DNA from: an uncultured Acetatifactor sp.
GTDB taxonomy: Bacteria; Bacillota; Clostridia; Lachnospirales; Lachnospiraceae
Length of the DNA: 40,707 nt
Reading direction: 5' to 3'
NCBI GenBank assembly: GCA_947644185.1
Contig: CANRZC010000001.1
Span: 1 to 40,707, forward strand
Shown: positions 1 through 9,025 of the stretch, piece after piece
Numbering within the stretch: position 1 is the stretch's first letter
How the letters are laid out: each line of letters starts with the position of its first letter
Notes under the pieces: generated by a model
Databases searched by the model: none
The model's input: the letters and a program-made list of their open reading frames with translations, nothing else
Told to the model about the DNA's origin: nothing
Translations under genes and position numbers: made by a program

Positions 1-1
1 C

Positions 2-103
2 AAAGAGAATATTTTGGAACGGAGGAATGAATTTATATGGGAAAAGAGAGAAGAGTTTGACATGCTTTTGGATTTGCAGCCAAAAGTCGAGGAGGAATCC
101 TAA
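2..103 (+). CDS. C-terminal end of an unidentified protein (5' truncated by window edge)
   Basis: An open frame runs in from the window edge and stops at TAA 101-103. The 33 visible residues are rich in Glu, Lys and Arg and read as an amphipathic helix (about NEFIWEKREEFDMLLDLQPK). The stop codon overlaps the ATG of the next small frame (TAATG), which suggests translational coupling. The family cannot be named from so short a tail; a charged helical C-terminus is common in Rpn/YhgA-type proteins, but that is only a guess. Confidence 0.45.
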   Translation, partial: KENILERRNEFIWEKREEFDMLLDLQPKVEEES

Positions 104-247
104 TGCCCTTAAACGGTTTTGTGTCTCTGTGTGACAAGAATGCCGCACAGATAGTATCTAAAGATAAAGGAAATCCCCAATATCACAGGGGAAATAATCC
201 TGGGAGGGCTTATGCAAAAGACAGGCTTCCTGGAAGAAGATATCTGA
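103..247 (+). pseudogene. Small coupled gene with an apparent frameshift
   Basis: The ATG at 103 overlaps the preceding stop and has a strong ribosome binding site (GAGGAGG, 7 nt spacing). The initial frame reads MPLNGFVSLCDKNAAQIVSK and then loses protein-like character. Moving to the neighbouring frame near 157-170, an A-rich stretch, gives a plausible C-terminus (KEIPNITGEIILGGLMQKTG, then FLEEDI and stop at 245-247). Removing one base would give a protein of about 48 aa. It could be a decayed remnant or a sequencing error. The unshifted frame would run to 309, into the 3' end of the convergent TPR gene. Function unknown. Confidence 0.35.
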
Positions 248-269
248 ATAGAATGATGCAAATCAGAAG

Positions 270-1817
270 TCAGAAGAACCTTCTCCCCGCCTTCTTCTCC
301 CATTTTTGAAGCTTTGCTCGCAGGCCCAGCATCTGGCTGTCCGGCGAAATTTTGGCAAGCTCTTCGCAAGCTGCCAGCCCTTGCCTGGCAAAGTCCCCTG
401 CTTTCTGCCGCTGCCGCATTTGGATGGATGTCTCCGCTGCTAAGGCTGCGCTCAGGGCCACAAGCTCCCAGGCTGCCGGGTTCCCATTTGTCTTCGCTGC
501 CCTTTCCCCGAAAGCAATGGCCTGGGTAGCATAGAATTCTACCCGCTGAACATCCCCATCTTCTGTGGCAATCAGAGCCAGATATTCGCAGCTCTCCGCC
601 CGCAACAGGAGAGACGGCCCCTCTGGAACATGATAACTAGTATTGTCTGCCAGGTTGGATAGCGCCCTCTCCAGCGCCTCTCTGGCCTCCTGCTGCCGTC
701 CGGCCTGATAGTATTGCACCCCTAACACCTCCAGCGCCGCTATTCGGCTGCCGTAGAGCTGGGCGGAAATCTCAGTCAGCAGGTTCTTCACCACCATACT
801 CTCCTGCTCTCTACTCTCTGTCTCCAAAATCTGAAGCGCCCCGTCAAAGGACTTCACTCCCGCTTCACTTTTGGGGATAGCACCTTCCAAATCACCGCCT
901 AGCTGTATCTGCGCACTCTGCTGTCTGCAGACCATAGCCAGCGCCCCCATAGCAATGGCTCTGTCGTGCCCCCACACATCTTTCTCCAAAAACTGTCTGA
1001 TCTCCCCCTCACAGGAAGTCATGATACTCCCATCGCCACAGTGCACGAAAGCATCTATGCCATGATTGCTGCGCCCCCAAAGCCTTCTGGCAAGGTAATA
1101 GTCAGAGCTGTGCGCCCTGGCCAGCCTGCCGTAGATCTCCTCACCTTTCTCATAGCAGTAGTTCCCCTTTTCTGCATCTCCACTCTGATAGCACATGGGG
1201 CCCATTCGGAAATAAACATCCGCTGTCTTCTCACTGATCCCTGTATCCTCCTGACAGCAGGTTTCCACATATTGCAGAAGGGGCAGCATATGGAGGAAAA
1301 TACGGTACATCTCCGGGCCCTCCAACAGCCGCTCATGTACCCCTGCCGCCTCGTTTCCACATTCCACACAGGCCCAACTCAGGAAGAGTCTCTGCTTTTC
1401 GCTGTACCTGTTCTCATCCCTCTGGAGACAGGAAAAACAATTCTCGCTCTGGGCAAGCGCCTGGCCATAGTATTTTGCAGCTTCCCGATTCTCCCCCTGA
1501 TCCAGATAGAGCATTCCGTTGATCCTGGCGTATTCCATCTCCAGATACCAGTATCCCGCCCTGTCCGGTTTTCTGCTCTCCAATGTGCGCAATAACGGTT
1601 CGTAATGCCGCATCAGGGGCTCCAGCTTCCCGAAATCCCGGGTGAAGGTATGGAACCGCAAAAGCTCCTCCATCTGTTCCAGATAGTCCAGGAGCTTATC
1701 GGTATCGAAGTCTGCCGCTTTTCTCGAAGAGTCGTGCCAGTTCTCCTCCAAATATTTCTTCCTAGCCTCCCAAGCCGAATCCTCATAGTCCTGATACTCT
1801 CCCCATGTCAGTCTCAT
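270..1817 (-). CDS. TPR-repeat protein of unknown function
   Basis: This encodes a soluble, alpha-helical protein of about 515 aa. TPR-like helical pairs are visible, for example GMLYLDQGENREAAKYYGQA near residue 100 and LGVQYYQAGRQQEAREALER near residue 365. Such repeats are protein-interaction scaffolds. No signal peptide or membrane segment is seen. I chose the ATG at 1817, which has AGGGGG about 10 nt upstream; an in-frame ATG at 1865 with AAAGG 6 nt upstream would add 16 residues and cannot be excluded. It is the last of three minus-strand genes, 135 nt after the previous one, and the trio probably forms one unit of unknown role. No catalytic motif was recognised. Confidence 0.75.
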   Translation of the reverse strand: MRLTWGEYQDYEDSAWEARKKYLEENWHDSSRKAADFDTDKLLDYLEQMEELLRFHTFTRDFGKLEPLMRHYEPLLRTLESRKPDRAGYWYLEMEYARINGMLYLDQGENREAAKYYGQALAQSENCFSCLQRDENRYSEKQRLFLSWACVECGNEAAGVHERLLEGPEMYRIFLHMLPLLQYVETCCQEDTGISEKTADVYFRMGPMCYQSGDAEKGNYCYEKGEEIYGRLARAHSSDYYLARRLWGRSNHGIDAFVHCGDGSIMTSCEGEIRQFLEKDVWGHDRAIAMGALAMVCRQQSAQIQLGGDLEGAIPKSEAGVKSFDGALQILETESREQESMVVKNLLTEISAQLYGSRIAALEVLGVQYYQAGRQQEAREALERALSNLADNTSYHVPEGPSLLLRAESCEYLALIATEDGDVQRVEFYATQAIAFGERAAKTNGNPAAWELVALSAALAAETSIQMRQRQKAGDFARQGLAACEELAKISPDSQMLGLRAKLQKWEKKAGRRFF

Positions 1818-1952
1818 TGTCTCATATCCCCCTGCATTTTGTCTCCTAAGCCTGGCTTCTGTCATAGGCTGCCTTTTCTGGCCATCAGCGCTGAAGCTCC
1901 CTTTTTCTAAGACCGCCTCCGTCTTTTTTCTCTCTGGACGCAGTGCCGTGCC

Positions 1953-2972
1953 TTACAGCGATATCTTCTCAGCCAGGCAGGTGTAGATCTCCGCCTGCTG
2001 CAAGGCCTCCTCATAGCAGGACGCCCCCTGCTCCAGGTCTTTGCCGAACAGCGCCAGAGGCACCCTCCTGACCTCCTCATAATCTGCCAAAAACCCCGCG
2101 CCCACCACGGAGGCATCCCTGTCCCCATGCCTGCTTTCCAAAGCCTCCGGCACATCCCCTCCGGCACGGATCAGTTCAAAATTCCGAACCCCCATGTGAT
2201 CCAGCATACCATCCTCAGAGACATGAAAATCCGCCACCTGGAAAAAGCTCTCATAGTGCAGGCTGTGGCTCACAGCTGTGATGCCCTTGGTTTCCACCAG
2301 GGTGTAAAGGCTTTCTGCATAGGACTCCGACAGATAGGATCTGGTCATAAAATATTCGCCGGACAGATAATAGTCCGCCCTAGAGGCATAATCTGCTCCG
2401 CTCAAAACGGAATGGACAGAGCTGCCATCGTCCGTGGCCAAATCAAACAGTGCAAAGCCTGTCAGCCTGCGGTTATAATTTCGCACCATCTCCGCCCGTT
2501 CACCAGAGCTGTATTGGGACTTCTCCTGCGCCGAATAGACGCCGGTGGAAGAGAATCTGGACAGATGCCCCTCCTCTTTCATATACAGCAGATAAATGCC
2601 TTTCTCTCCTGCCAGGTGGAACTCTGTGGCATACCTCCAGCCTCCCTCCTCCCGTGGAGTGGCCAGATCGCAGATAAGCCACGCCTCCACCTGCTCCCAG
2701 GGCAGGCTCCACCAGAACAGACCGCTGGTATAGCCTCTTTCCTCCCGGTACCTTTTAAGCTGCTCCCTCAGGCTGCTTAACTGTGCCAGGAGCTGCTCCT
2801 TAACCGGGTCAGGCTTTTGTCCCCGCCCAAAGAGCCCTTTTCTTTGCGGAATCGCGATTTCCAGCCGTTCCTTCCAGTTGAAGCTTTTCTCCAGCAGCAG
2901 CCTCTGAATTTTTGCTACCTGAATTAACAGCCTCCTATAGGTATCGTCCGATTCTTTCCTGTCGAAAAACAT
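1953..2972 (-). CDS. Hypothetical protein (339 aa), middle gene of an unknown trio
   Basis: I do not recognise the family. The protein has no membrane segment. Residues 1-100 contain charged helices with coiled-coil character (LLAQLSSLREQLKRYREERG). The rest is a mixed alpha/beta stretch rich in Tyr and Ser. A good ribosome binding site (AGGGGA, about 6 nt) precedes the ATG at 2972. The gene lies 76 nt after the small gene ending at 3049 and 135 nt before the TPR gene, all on one strand, so co-expression is likely. A role in a cytoplasmic assembly with the TPR partner is only an inference from position. Confidence 0.65.
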   Translation of the reverse strand: MFFDRKESDDTYRRLLIQVAKIQRLLLEKSFNWKERLEIAIPQRKGLFGRGQKPDPVKEQLLAQLSSLREQLKRYREERGYTSGLFWWSLPWEQVEAWLICDLATPREEGGWRYATEFHLAGEKGIYLLYMKEEGHLSRFSSTGVYSAQEKSQYSSGERAEMVRNYNRRLTGFALFDLATDDGSSVHSVLSGADYASRADYYLSGEYFMTRSYLSESYAESLYTLVETKGITAVSHSLHYESFFQVADFHVSEDGMLDHMGVRNFELIRAGGDVPEALESRHGDRDASVVGAGFLADYEEVRRVPLALFGKDLEQGASCYEEALQQAEIYTCLAEKISL

Positions 2973-3048
2973 AGCTGTCCCCTGCCTTACCCATTTCCTT
3001 CACGACACACCTGCCACAAATGTCCGTCTGCCGCCTTTCGGAACCGCT

Positions 3049-3504
3049 TTATTTCTCCTCTTTTACCTTGACATCACCCTTCCGATTGGGGCGCACGGAT
3101 ATCCGAAATACATCCCCCTCCTTCAGGGTAAAGGAAGCATAGCCCACTCCAACAGAATTACTGTTGGCGCTGTCTGCCCCCATAGAGGCTCCGGCCAGCA
3201 TGGAACCGCCCCCTGCACCTGCAGTAGCTGCTCCCAGAATAGCCCCTGTCATGGCGCGGGAAAACCGCTTTTGTCCGGCTTTTGGATCCGTGAAATACAG
3301 GGTGTGATATCCTGGGGTCAAATCGATCTCATAGGGCGTTTTGCTGGCTTTCAACACCATGGTTGGCTTCTTTACAGTCTCTGGATCCTCATCGATCCAT
3401 ACGTTTACTGGCAGTTTCTTAAAAATGTTGATGAACCACCAAAAGGTCATAGCCCGAGAGTAGAGAGATGAATTTTTGACCAGAATAGATACTTGTGTCT
3501 TCAT
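3049..3504 (-). CDS. Small beta-rich protein with a Gly/Ala-rich hydrophobic insert
   Basis: This 151-aa protein starts at an ATG with GAGGAGGG about 8 nt upstream. Residues 30-75 read as beta strands (VNVWIDEDPETVKK, then YEIDLTPGYHTLYF), reminiscent of PEGA-like carbohydrate or surface beta domains. Residues 82-115 are a Gly/Ala/Ser-rich, glycine-zipper-like stretch (GAILGAATAGAGGGSMLAGA). The chain then returns to strands (YASFTLKEGDVFRISVRP). There is no signal peptide. A beta fold interrupted by a glycine-zipper segment could insert into or lie on a membrane, but this is inference. It is the first gene of the three-gene minus-strand cluster. Confidence 0.65.
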   Translation of the reverse strand: MKTQVSILVKNSSLYSRAMTFWWFINIFKKLPVNVWIDEDPETVKKPTMVLKASKTPYEIDLTPGYHTLYFTDPKAGQKRFSRAMTGAILGAATAGAGGGSMLAGASMGADSANSNSVGVGYASFTLKEGDVFRISVRPNRKGDVKVKEEK

Positions 3505-3539
3505 GATAAGACCCTCCTCATATATGTATTTTCCTGATT

Positions 3540-3567
3540 ACTTTATCACAAATTACCCCCCCGGCAA
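3540..3567 (-). promoter_or_regulatory. Possible promoter of the three-gene unknown cluster
   Basis: On the minus strand TTGCCG (3562-3567) and TAAAGT (3540-3545) are separated by 16 bp, upstream of the ATG at 3504. The match is weak, and the spacer contains a run of G. Confidence 0.3.
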
Positions 3568-3657
3568 GTGTTTTTTGCATTTTCCCAATTTTTAAGTCAC
3601 AATTGCCTTTTTGGCGCAGAATACGGTTTTGCAGATGAGTTTCCAACAGGATTTTTG

Positions 3658-3686
3658 TTGGCAAATATATTGGTATGTGATAGAAT
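3658..3686 (+). promoter_or_regulatory. Sigma-A-type promoter for the Uma2-mutS2 unit
   Basis: TTGGCA (3658-3663) and TAGAAT (3681-3686) have a 17-bp spacer and lie 26 nt before the ATG at 3712. Confidence 0.6.
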
Positions 3687-3711
3687 AAAAGCAAAAAGGA
3701 GACGTGACAAT

Positions 3712-4269
3712 ATGGGAATGGCCGAGCTGGAACGGAGAAAAGATGAGAAAATAGACGGCGTCATTTATGATATGTCGCCTGCGCCCAGCTATCAGCACGG
3801 AATTGTGAATGGGAATCTCTACGCAATCATAAAGCAGGGATTAAAGAACAGTATATGTATCGTCTCCATAGAAAACCTGGATTTCAAGTACCATCCGGAC
3901 GAAAACGACGACTATCTGTGCCCGGACATTATGATCATCTGTGACAGAAAGCATTTAAAGGGCGGCGCTTACAGCGGAATTCCCAAATTCATTGCAGAGA
4001 CCTTAAGCCCCTCCACCGCCAGGCGGGACAGGGCAGAGAAAAAGGATATCTACGAGAAAGCCGGCGTGGAGGAATACTGGATTGTCTCCCCGGACGGCCA
4101 TCTGGAAATCTATTATCTCAAAGAGGGCCGCTATGTCCTGGAGGAAAGCTATATCCTGCAGGATGATGTGGAGGAAGATCACTACAACGCCGAAGTCGAA
4201 ATCCGTCTGCGGGCTTTCCCCCACATCAGCATGATCTTGCGGGAAATTTTTGAGGGCGTGGAAGCATAA
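3712..4269 (+). CDS. Uma2 family (DUF820) PD-(D/E)XK-type endonuclease-like protein
   Basis: This protein of about 185 aa has the Uma2 signature. CPDIMIICD carries the acidic PD motif. It is followed by KFIAETLSPSTARRDRAEKK, YEKAGVEEYW and IVSPDGHLEIY, the block that defines the family. Members have a restriction-endonuclease-like fold and are often proposed to be nucleases of mobile elements, but the biological role is not settled. I chose the ATG at 3712, which has AAGGAG about 11 nt upstream; the in-frame extension to 3568 lies upstream of the promoter and is not coding. mutS2 follows after 31 nt, so the two are probably co-transcribed. Confidence 0.85.
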   Translation: MGMAELERRKDEKIDGVIYDMSPAPSYQHGIVNGNLYAIIKQGLKNSICIVSIENLDFKYHPDENDDYLCPDIMIICDRKHLKGGAYSGIPKFIAETLSPSTARRDRAEKKDIYEKAGVEEYWIVSPDGHLEIYYLKEGRYVLEESYILQDDVEEDHYNAEVEIRLRAFPHISMILREIFEGVEA

Positions 4270-4300
4270 AAAGGAGTCATCGCAGAATAAAGGAGTCCCT

Positions 4301-6811
4301 ATGAACGAAAAAGTATTAAAAACCTTAGAATACAACAAAATCATCGAAATGCTGGCGAACAAGGCCAACTCGGCGCCTGGCAAGAAGCTCTGCAGAGAGC
4401 TGGTGCCCTCCACTGACTTAGAGGAAATCCGTAGAAACCAGTGCCAGACCGCTGACGCCCTGCACCGCCTGTTTCGGTTCGGCAGCACTTCCTTTGGCAA
4501 CAACAAGGATCTGGGCTTTTCCATTCGGTCTCTAGAGGTGGGCAGTACCCTTTCTATCCTGGAGCTTTTGAACATCGCATCCATGCTGGACAATGTGGAA
4601 CGGGTCAAGGCCTATGGCAGACAGAACAGGAACAGTGGCAGGGACGAAATGAATGGCCGATCCGGCGCCAGTGGTACAAACCGAAGCGGCGGGAACCACG
4701 GAGGGAATAGCAGTAAGGGAACAGATTCCGGCAACGGCATCTCAGACAGCGATGCCCCCCAGGACACGCTGGACGAATACTTTGAGCAATTGACCCCCCT
4801 CACAGGCCTGGCCAACGAAATCCATCGCTGCATCCTCTCTGAGGAGGAGATTGCGGATGACGCCAGCCCGAAGCTTAAGAATATCCGACGCTCCATGATG
4901 CAGACAGGCGACAAGATCCATGGCCAGCTTACCTCCATGTTAAGTGGCTCTTACCGCACTTATCTCCAGGACGCAGTGATTACCATGCGAAACAATCGCT
5001 ACTGCATCCCTGTCAAGGCTGAGTACAAGGGGCAGGTAAACGGCATGATTCACGATCAGTCCGCCACAGGCTCCACCTATTTCGTTGAGCCTGCCGCAGT
5101 GGTGGAGTTGAACAATAAGCTCAGAGAGCTGGAGCTGGAGGAGAAGGAGGAAATCGGGCGAATTCTGGCGGACTTAAGCGCCCAGGCCGGTGCCCATACC
5201 GAAGAGCTGGCAGGTGACTTGCGGATCATGACCCTGCTGGACTTCATCTTTGCCAAGGCAGAGCTGGCCATGGAGATGAATGCCACACAGCCTCTGTTCA
5301 ATGAGGACCATTTTATCCATATCCGCAAGGGTCGCCATCCTCTGTTGGACAAAAAGAAGGTGGTACCCATCGACATCCATCTGGGCAGGGATTTCGATCT
5401 GTTGGTAATCACAGGCCCCAACACCGGCGGAAAGACTGTATCGTTAAAAACTGTAGGGCTCTTTACCCTTATGGGCCAGGCAGGGCTGCACATCCCTGCC
5501 CTTGACCGCTCGGAGCTGTCCATTTTTACGGAAGTGTACGCGGACATTGGAGACGAGCAGAGTATTGAGCAGAGTCTGTCCACTTTTTCCTCCCATATGA
5601 AGAGCATCGTCCATATTTTAAACCATGCGGACGCAGATTCCCTGTGCCTCTTCGATGAGCTGGGGGCCGGCACAGACCCTACAGAGGGCGCAGCCCTTGC
5701 CATCGCTGTGCTAAATTATCTCCACGACAGGGGTATCCGCACTATGGCTACCACCCATTACAGCGAGCTAAAGATCTATGCCCTTTCCACCTCTTTCGTG
5801 GAAAACGCCTGCTGTGAGTTCAATGTGGAGACCTTACAGCCCACCTATCGCCTGCTCATCGGGATTCCTGGGAAGAGCAACGCCTTCGCCATCTCCTCCA
5901 AGCTGGGGCTGTCGGAGGAAATCATAAATGCTGCCAGGGAGCAGATCGGCAAGGAGGACAAGACCTTCGAGGATGTGATCTCTGACCTGGAGCAGAGCCG
6001 CATTACCATTGAAAAGGAGCAAATGGAAATTGCCCAGCATAAGGAGCGCATCCGTATGCTGCAGGAGCAGCTCCAGCAGAAGAATGAAAAGATAGACCAA
6101 GCAAAAGACCGGATCCTGCGGGAGGCCAATGAAAAGGCCAGAGAGATCCTCCAGGAGGCAAAGGAAATTGCCGACGAAACCATACGGGACTTTCACAAGG
6201 CAGGGGCTGGCCTGGACATCCGGGATCTGGAGAAAAAGCGCCAGAAGGTCCGGGACAAAATCAGCGAGAAAAATGAGCGCCTCTCTGTGAGCGGTATCAG
6301 TCTGAAAGCCCCGGAGAAAAAGGCAATCGACCCGAAGAAGCTGAAAAAAGGCGATTCCGTGAAAATCGTCTCCATGGGCCTCACAGGAACTGTCAGTACC
6401 CTGCCGGATGCCAAAGGGGCATTGTTCGTACAGTGCGGCATCATCCGCACTCACACCAATGTAAAGGACTTAATCTACGCGGAGGAGGAGACAATAACCG
6501 CCCCGAAGCTCCAGCGCAGCGGCGGTGGTTCCGGTTCCGGCAAGATGAAAATGTCCAAGACCATGACCATCTCCACAGAGATCAACCTGCTGGGCAAGAC
6601 AGTGGATGAGGCCCTTGCCCAGTTGGATAAGTATTTGGACGATGCCTATCTGGCCCATCTGCCAAGTGTCCGGGTAGTCCACGGAAAAGGGACAGGAGCT
6701 CTGCGCAATGCGGTCCATGGACATTTGAAGCGCCTGAAATATGTAAAGGAGTACCGGCTGGGCGAATACGGCGAAGGAGACTCTGGCGTTACCATTGTCA
6801 CCTTCCGATAA
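4301..6811 (+). CDS. mutS2: Endonuclease MutS2 / ribosome rescue factor RqcU
   Basis: MutS2 is a cytosolic ABC-type ATPase. It is known for suppressing recombination and, in Bacillus, for splitting collided ribosomes. Visible motifs are Walker A GPNTGGKT near residue 371, Walker B LCLFDELGAGTDPTEG near 448, a long coiled coil around 560-650, and a C-terminal Smr domain from about 755 to 836 with HGKGTGALR. The first Smr motif reads INLLGKTVDEA rather than LDLRG/LDLHG, so nuclease activity is uncertain. The protein is 836 aa, longer than the usual figure of about 785. The excess is a Gly/Ser/Asn-rich insert at residues 106-154. The start at 4301 has AAAGGAG 5 nt upstream. It probably shares the promoter before the Uma2 gene. 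Confidence 0.95.
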   Translation: MNEKVLKTLEYNKIIEMLANKANSAPGKKLCRELVPSTDLEEIRRNQCQTADALHRLFRFGSTSFGNNKDLGFSIRSLEVGSTLSILELLNIASMLDNVERVKAYGRQNRNSGRDEMNGRSGASGTNRSGGNHGGNSSKGTDSGNGISDSDAPQDTLDEYFEQLTPLTGLANEIHRCILSEEEIADDASPKLKNIRRSMMQTGDKIHGQLTSMLSGSYRTYLQDAVITMRNNRYCIPVKAEYKGQVNGMIHDQSATGSTYFVEPAAVVELNNKLRELELEEKEEIGRILADLSAQAGAHTEELAGDLRIMTLLDFIFAKAELAMEMNATQPLFNEDHFIHIRKGRHPLLDKKKVVPIDIHLGRDFDLLVITGPNTGGKTVSLKTVGLFTLMGQAGLHIPALDRSELSIFTEVYADIGDEQSIEQSLSTFSSHMKSIVHILNHADADSLCLFDELGAGTDPTEGAALAIAVLNYLHDRGIRTMATTHYSELKIYALSTSFVENACCEFNVETLQPTYRLLIGIPGKSNAFAISSKLGLSEEIINAAREQIGKEDKTFEDVISDLEQSRITIEKEQMEIAQHKERIRMLQEQLQQKNEKIDQAKDRILREANEKAREILQEAKEIADETIRDFHKAGAGLDIRDLEKKRQKVRDKISEKNERLSVSGISLKAPEKKAIDPKKLKKGDSVKIVSMGLTGTVSTLPDAKGALFVQCGIIRTHTNVKDLIYAEEETITAPKLQRSGGGSGSGKMKMSKTMTISTEINLLGKTVDEALAQLDKYLDDAYLAHLPSVRVVHGKGTGALRNAVHGHLKRLKYVKEYRLGEYGEGDSGVTIVTFR

Positions 6812-6886
6812 TCAGATTGGCAACTTGAAACCAGAAAAGGCGGAAAAAGAAAAAGTAATGGCAAAACTATAATAATAGGAGAGACT

Positions 6887-7597
6887 ATGGTAAATAAACA
6901 AAAAATCTTAATCGTAGATGACGACAACAATATCGCCGAGCTGATAGCCCTGTATCTCACCAAGGAGTGCTACGAGACTATGATTGTCAACGACGGAGAA
7001 TCCGTGATGGCTGCCATGGAAAGCTTCTCCCCGAACCTGATCCTGTTAGATATTATGCTGCCCGGCATGGATGGCTACCAGGTCTGTCGGGAAGTGCGAA
7101 ACAAATATACCATCCCCATTATCATGCTCTCCGCCAAAGGTGAAATCTTTGACAAGGTGTTGGGGCTGGAGCTGGGGGCCGATGACTATATGGAAAAGCC
7201 CTTTGACACCAAGGAGCTGGTGGCCAGAGCCAAGGCGGTGCTGCGCCGCTACAAGCCTGCCGCTACCGCCACCGCCCCTGCAGGCTCCGCTGACAAATGC
7301 GTACAGTATACGGATCTGTCCGTGAACCTGACCAACTATTCTGTGCTCTACAAAGGGCACACAGTGGATATGCCTCCCAAGGAACTGGAGCTTTTGTATT
7401 TCCTGGCTGCCTCTCCCAACCGTGTCTTCACCAGGGAGCAGCTTTTGGATCAGCTCTGGGGATATGAGTATGTGGGGGACACCCGCACTGTGGATGTGCA
7501 CATCAAGCGTCTCCGGGAGAAAATCAAGGATCATGCCAACTGGAAGATAACCACCATCTGGGGAGTGGGCTATAAATTCGAGGTGCGCAACACATGA
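6887..7597 (+). CDS. OmpR/PhoB-family response regulator
   Basis: This 236-aa regulator has a receiver domain at residues 5-118, with acidic residues D11-D13, phospho-acceptor D55 in LLDIMLPGMDG, S82 and K104. A winged-helix DNA-binding domain follows at about 135-233 (PPKELELLYFLAASPNRVFT, TVDVHIKRLREKI, WGVGYKFE). Once phosphorylated it should bind target promoters. AGGAGA lies 5 nt before the ATG. The last 4 nt overlap the kinase gene, a typical coupled pair. The gene starts 75 nt after mutS2; I found no convincing promoter in the gap. The signal and the regulon cannot be told from the sequence. Confidence 0.95.
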   Translation: MVNKQKILIVDDDNNIAELIALYLTKECYETMIVNDGESVMAAMESFSPNLILLDIMLPGMDGYQVCREVRNKYTIPIIMLSAKGEIFDKVLGLELGADDYMEKPFDTKELVARAKAVLRRYKPAATATAPAGSADKCVQYTDLSVNLTNYSVLYKGHTVDMPPKELELLYFLAASPNRVFTREQLLDQLWGYEYVGDTRTVDVHIKRLREKIKDHANWKITTIWGVGYKFEVRNT

Positions 7598-9021
7598 AAA
7601 AGACCCTCTACCTGAAATTCATACTGGCCTATTTCATCTTCGGTGTGTTCAGCTTCATCATTGTCACTACCTTTGTGCCCAGTATGACCAGAGATCATCT
7701 CATCCGAGAGAAGGCAGAGGATCTTTATGTGGAGGCCACCCGTATCTCTGACACCTATGCCACAGGGCTCTATGCCAGCGAGACTGATCTGGAGACAGTA
7801 AAGAGCCAGTTAGATTCCCTTGCAGTGTATCTGGATTCCACCATCCGCATTATCAATCCCTCTGGACGTCTGGTGCTGGATACGGATATGACTCTCAATG
7901 TGGAAGACGAGATTATAATCGAAAATTTTGATCCTATGGCCACTGGGGGCACTTACTACATGGTAAATGATTTTTTCGGCAATTTTGACTCCAACATGCT
8001 CAGTGTGTTCTCCCCCATCACCTATGGTTATAGAGTAAAGGGCTATGTAGTCATCCACTGTGACATGCTGCGAATAGAGGAATCCTGCAACCGCATGTTG
8101 AATATTTCTTATATCACGCTGGTAATATTGCTATTATTGTCCTTGATTATCCTGATCTTCTTCACAGAGATGGTCTATATTCCCCTGCGAAAGATCACCT
8201 ATGCCACAGAGCAGTATGCAGCAGGGAACATGCACTATGAGTTTCAGGTGGAGAGCGATGACGAGATGGGATATCTTGCCGTGTGCCTGAACTACATGGC
8301 CAGCCAGATTGCCAGCGCAGAAGACGATCAGAAAAAGTTTGTGGCCAATGTGTCTCATGACTTCCGCTCCCCTCTGACCTCCATTCGGGGCTATTTGGAG
8401 GCCATGATTGATGGTACCATTCCGCCGGAAATGCATGACAAGTATTTGAACATCGCATTAAATGAAACCCAGCGGCTCACCAAGCTGACCAACAGTCTCC
8501 TGTCCCTGAACAATCTAAACACAAAAGGTATGCTGTTAAAGCGCACGGACTTTGATCTCAACAGTATCATCCGCAGCACTGCTGCTTCCTTCGAGGGGAC
8601 CTGTCGCAAAAAGACCATAGCCATCGAAATGGTTCTCACCGGCGAAGAGATGTATGTGAATGCAGATATGGAAAAAATCCAGCAGGTTCTCTATAACCTG
8701 CTGGACAATGCCATCAAGTTCAGTCACCATGATTCTGTCATCAGAGTGGAGACTTCTATGAAAAAGAATAAACTGTTCGTGTCCGTAAAGGATACAGGCA
8801 TTGGTATCCCAAAGGATGATTTAAAGCTGATCTGGGACAGATTTTACAAATCCGATTACTCTCGGGGCAAGGATAAGAAGGGCACTGGCCTGGGTCTGTC
8901 CATTGTGAAGGAAATCATTAACTGCCACGGAGAGCATATCAATGTCATCAGCACGGAAGGGGCGGGAAGTGAATTCATCTTCTCTTTGCTTTTGGCGGAC
9001 TGCAATGATGATGAGGACTGA
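7594..9021 (+). CDS. Membrane sensor histidine kinase (HAMP-HisKA-HATPase)
   Basis: This is the sensor partner of the upstream regulator, 475 aa. TM1 is at about 6-27, followed by an extracytoplasmic sensor region at about 28-168, TM2 at about 170-190 (a Leu/Ile-rich run), then HAMP at about 192-245. The phospho-acceptor is H255 in VANVSHDFRSPLTSIRGY. The ATP-binding lobe has NLLDNAIKFS (N box), DTGIGIPKDD (G1) and KGTGLGLSIV (G2). All catalytic motifs are intact. The start overlaps the regulator stop (ATGA). The gene ends only 4 nt from the convergent ECF gene. The ligand is unknown. Confidence 0.95.
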   Translation: MKKTLYLKFILAYFIFGVFSFIIVTTFVPSMTRDHLIREKAEDLYVEATRISDTYATGLYASETDLETVKSQLDSLAVYLDSTIRIINPSGRLVLDTDMTLNVEDEIIIENFDPMATGGTYYMVNDFFGNFDSNMLSVFSPITYGYRVKGYVVIHCDMLRIEESCNRMLNISYITLVILLLLSLIILIFFTEMVYIPLRKITYATEQYAAGNMHYEFQVESDDEMGYLAVCLNYMASQIASAEDDQKKFVANVSHDFRSPLTSIRGYLEAMIDGTIPPEMHDKYLNIALNETQRLTKLTNSLLSLNNLNTKGMLLKRTDFDLNSIIRSTAASFEGTCRKKTIAIEMVLTGEEMYVNADMEKIQQVLYNLLDNAIKFSHHDSVIRVETSMKKNKLFVSVKDTGIGIPKDDLKLIWDRFYKSDYSRGKDKKGTGLGLSIVKEIINCHGEHINVISTEGAGSEFIFSLLLADCNDDED

Positions 9022-9025
9022 ATTT

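Noticed and set aside
966..1595. + strand open frame of 209 codons opposite the TPR gene
   Set aside because: Shadow of the minus-strand gene; no family resemblance and no ribosome binding site.
6812..6886. Promoter before the OmpR-type regulator (TATAAT at about 6870)
   Set aside because: The TATAAT lies too close to the ribosome binding site for a start point between them, and no -35 box is at proper spacing.
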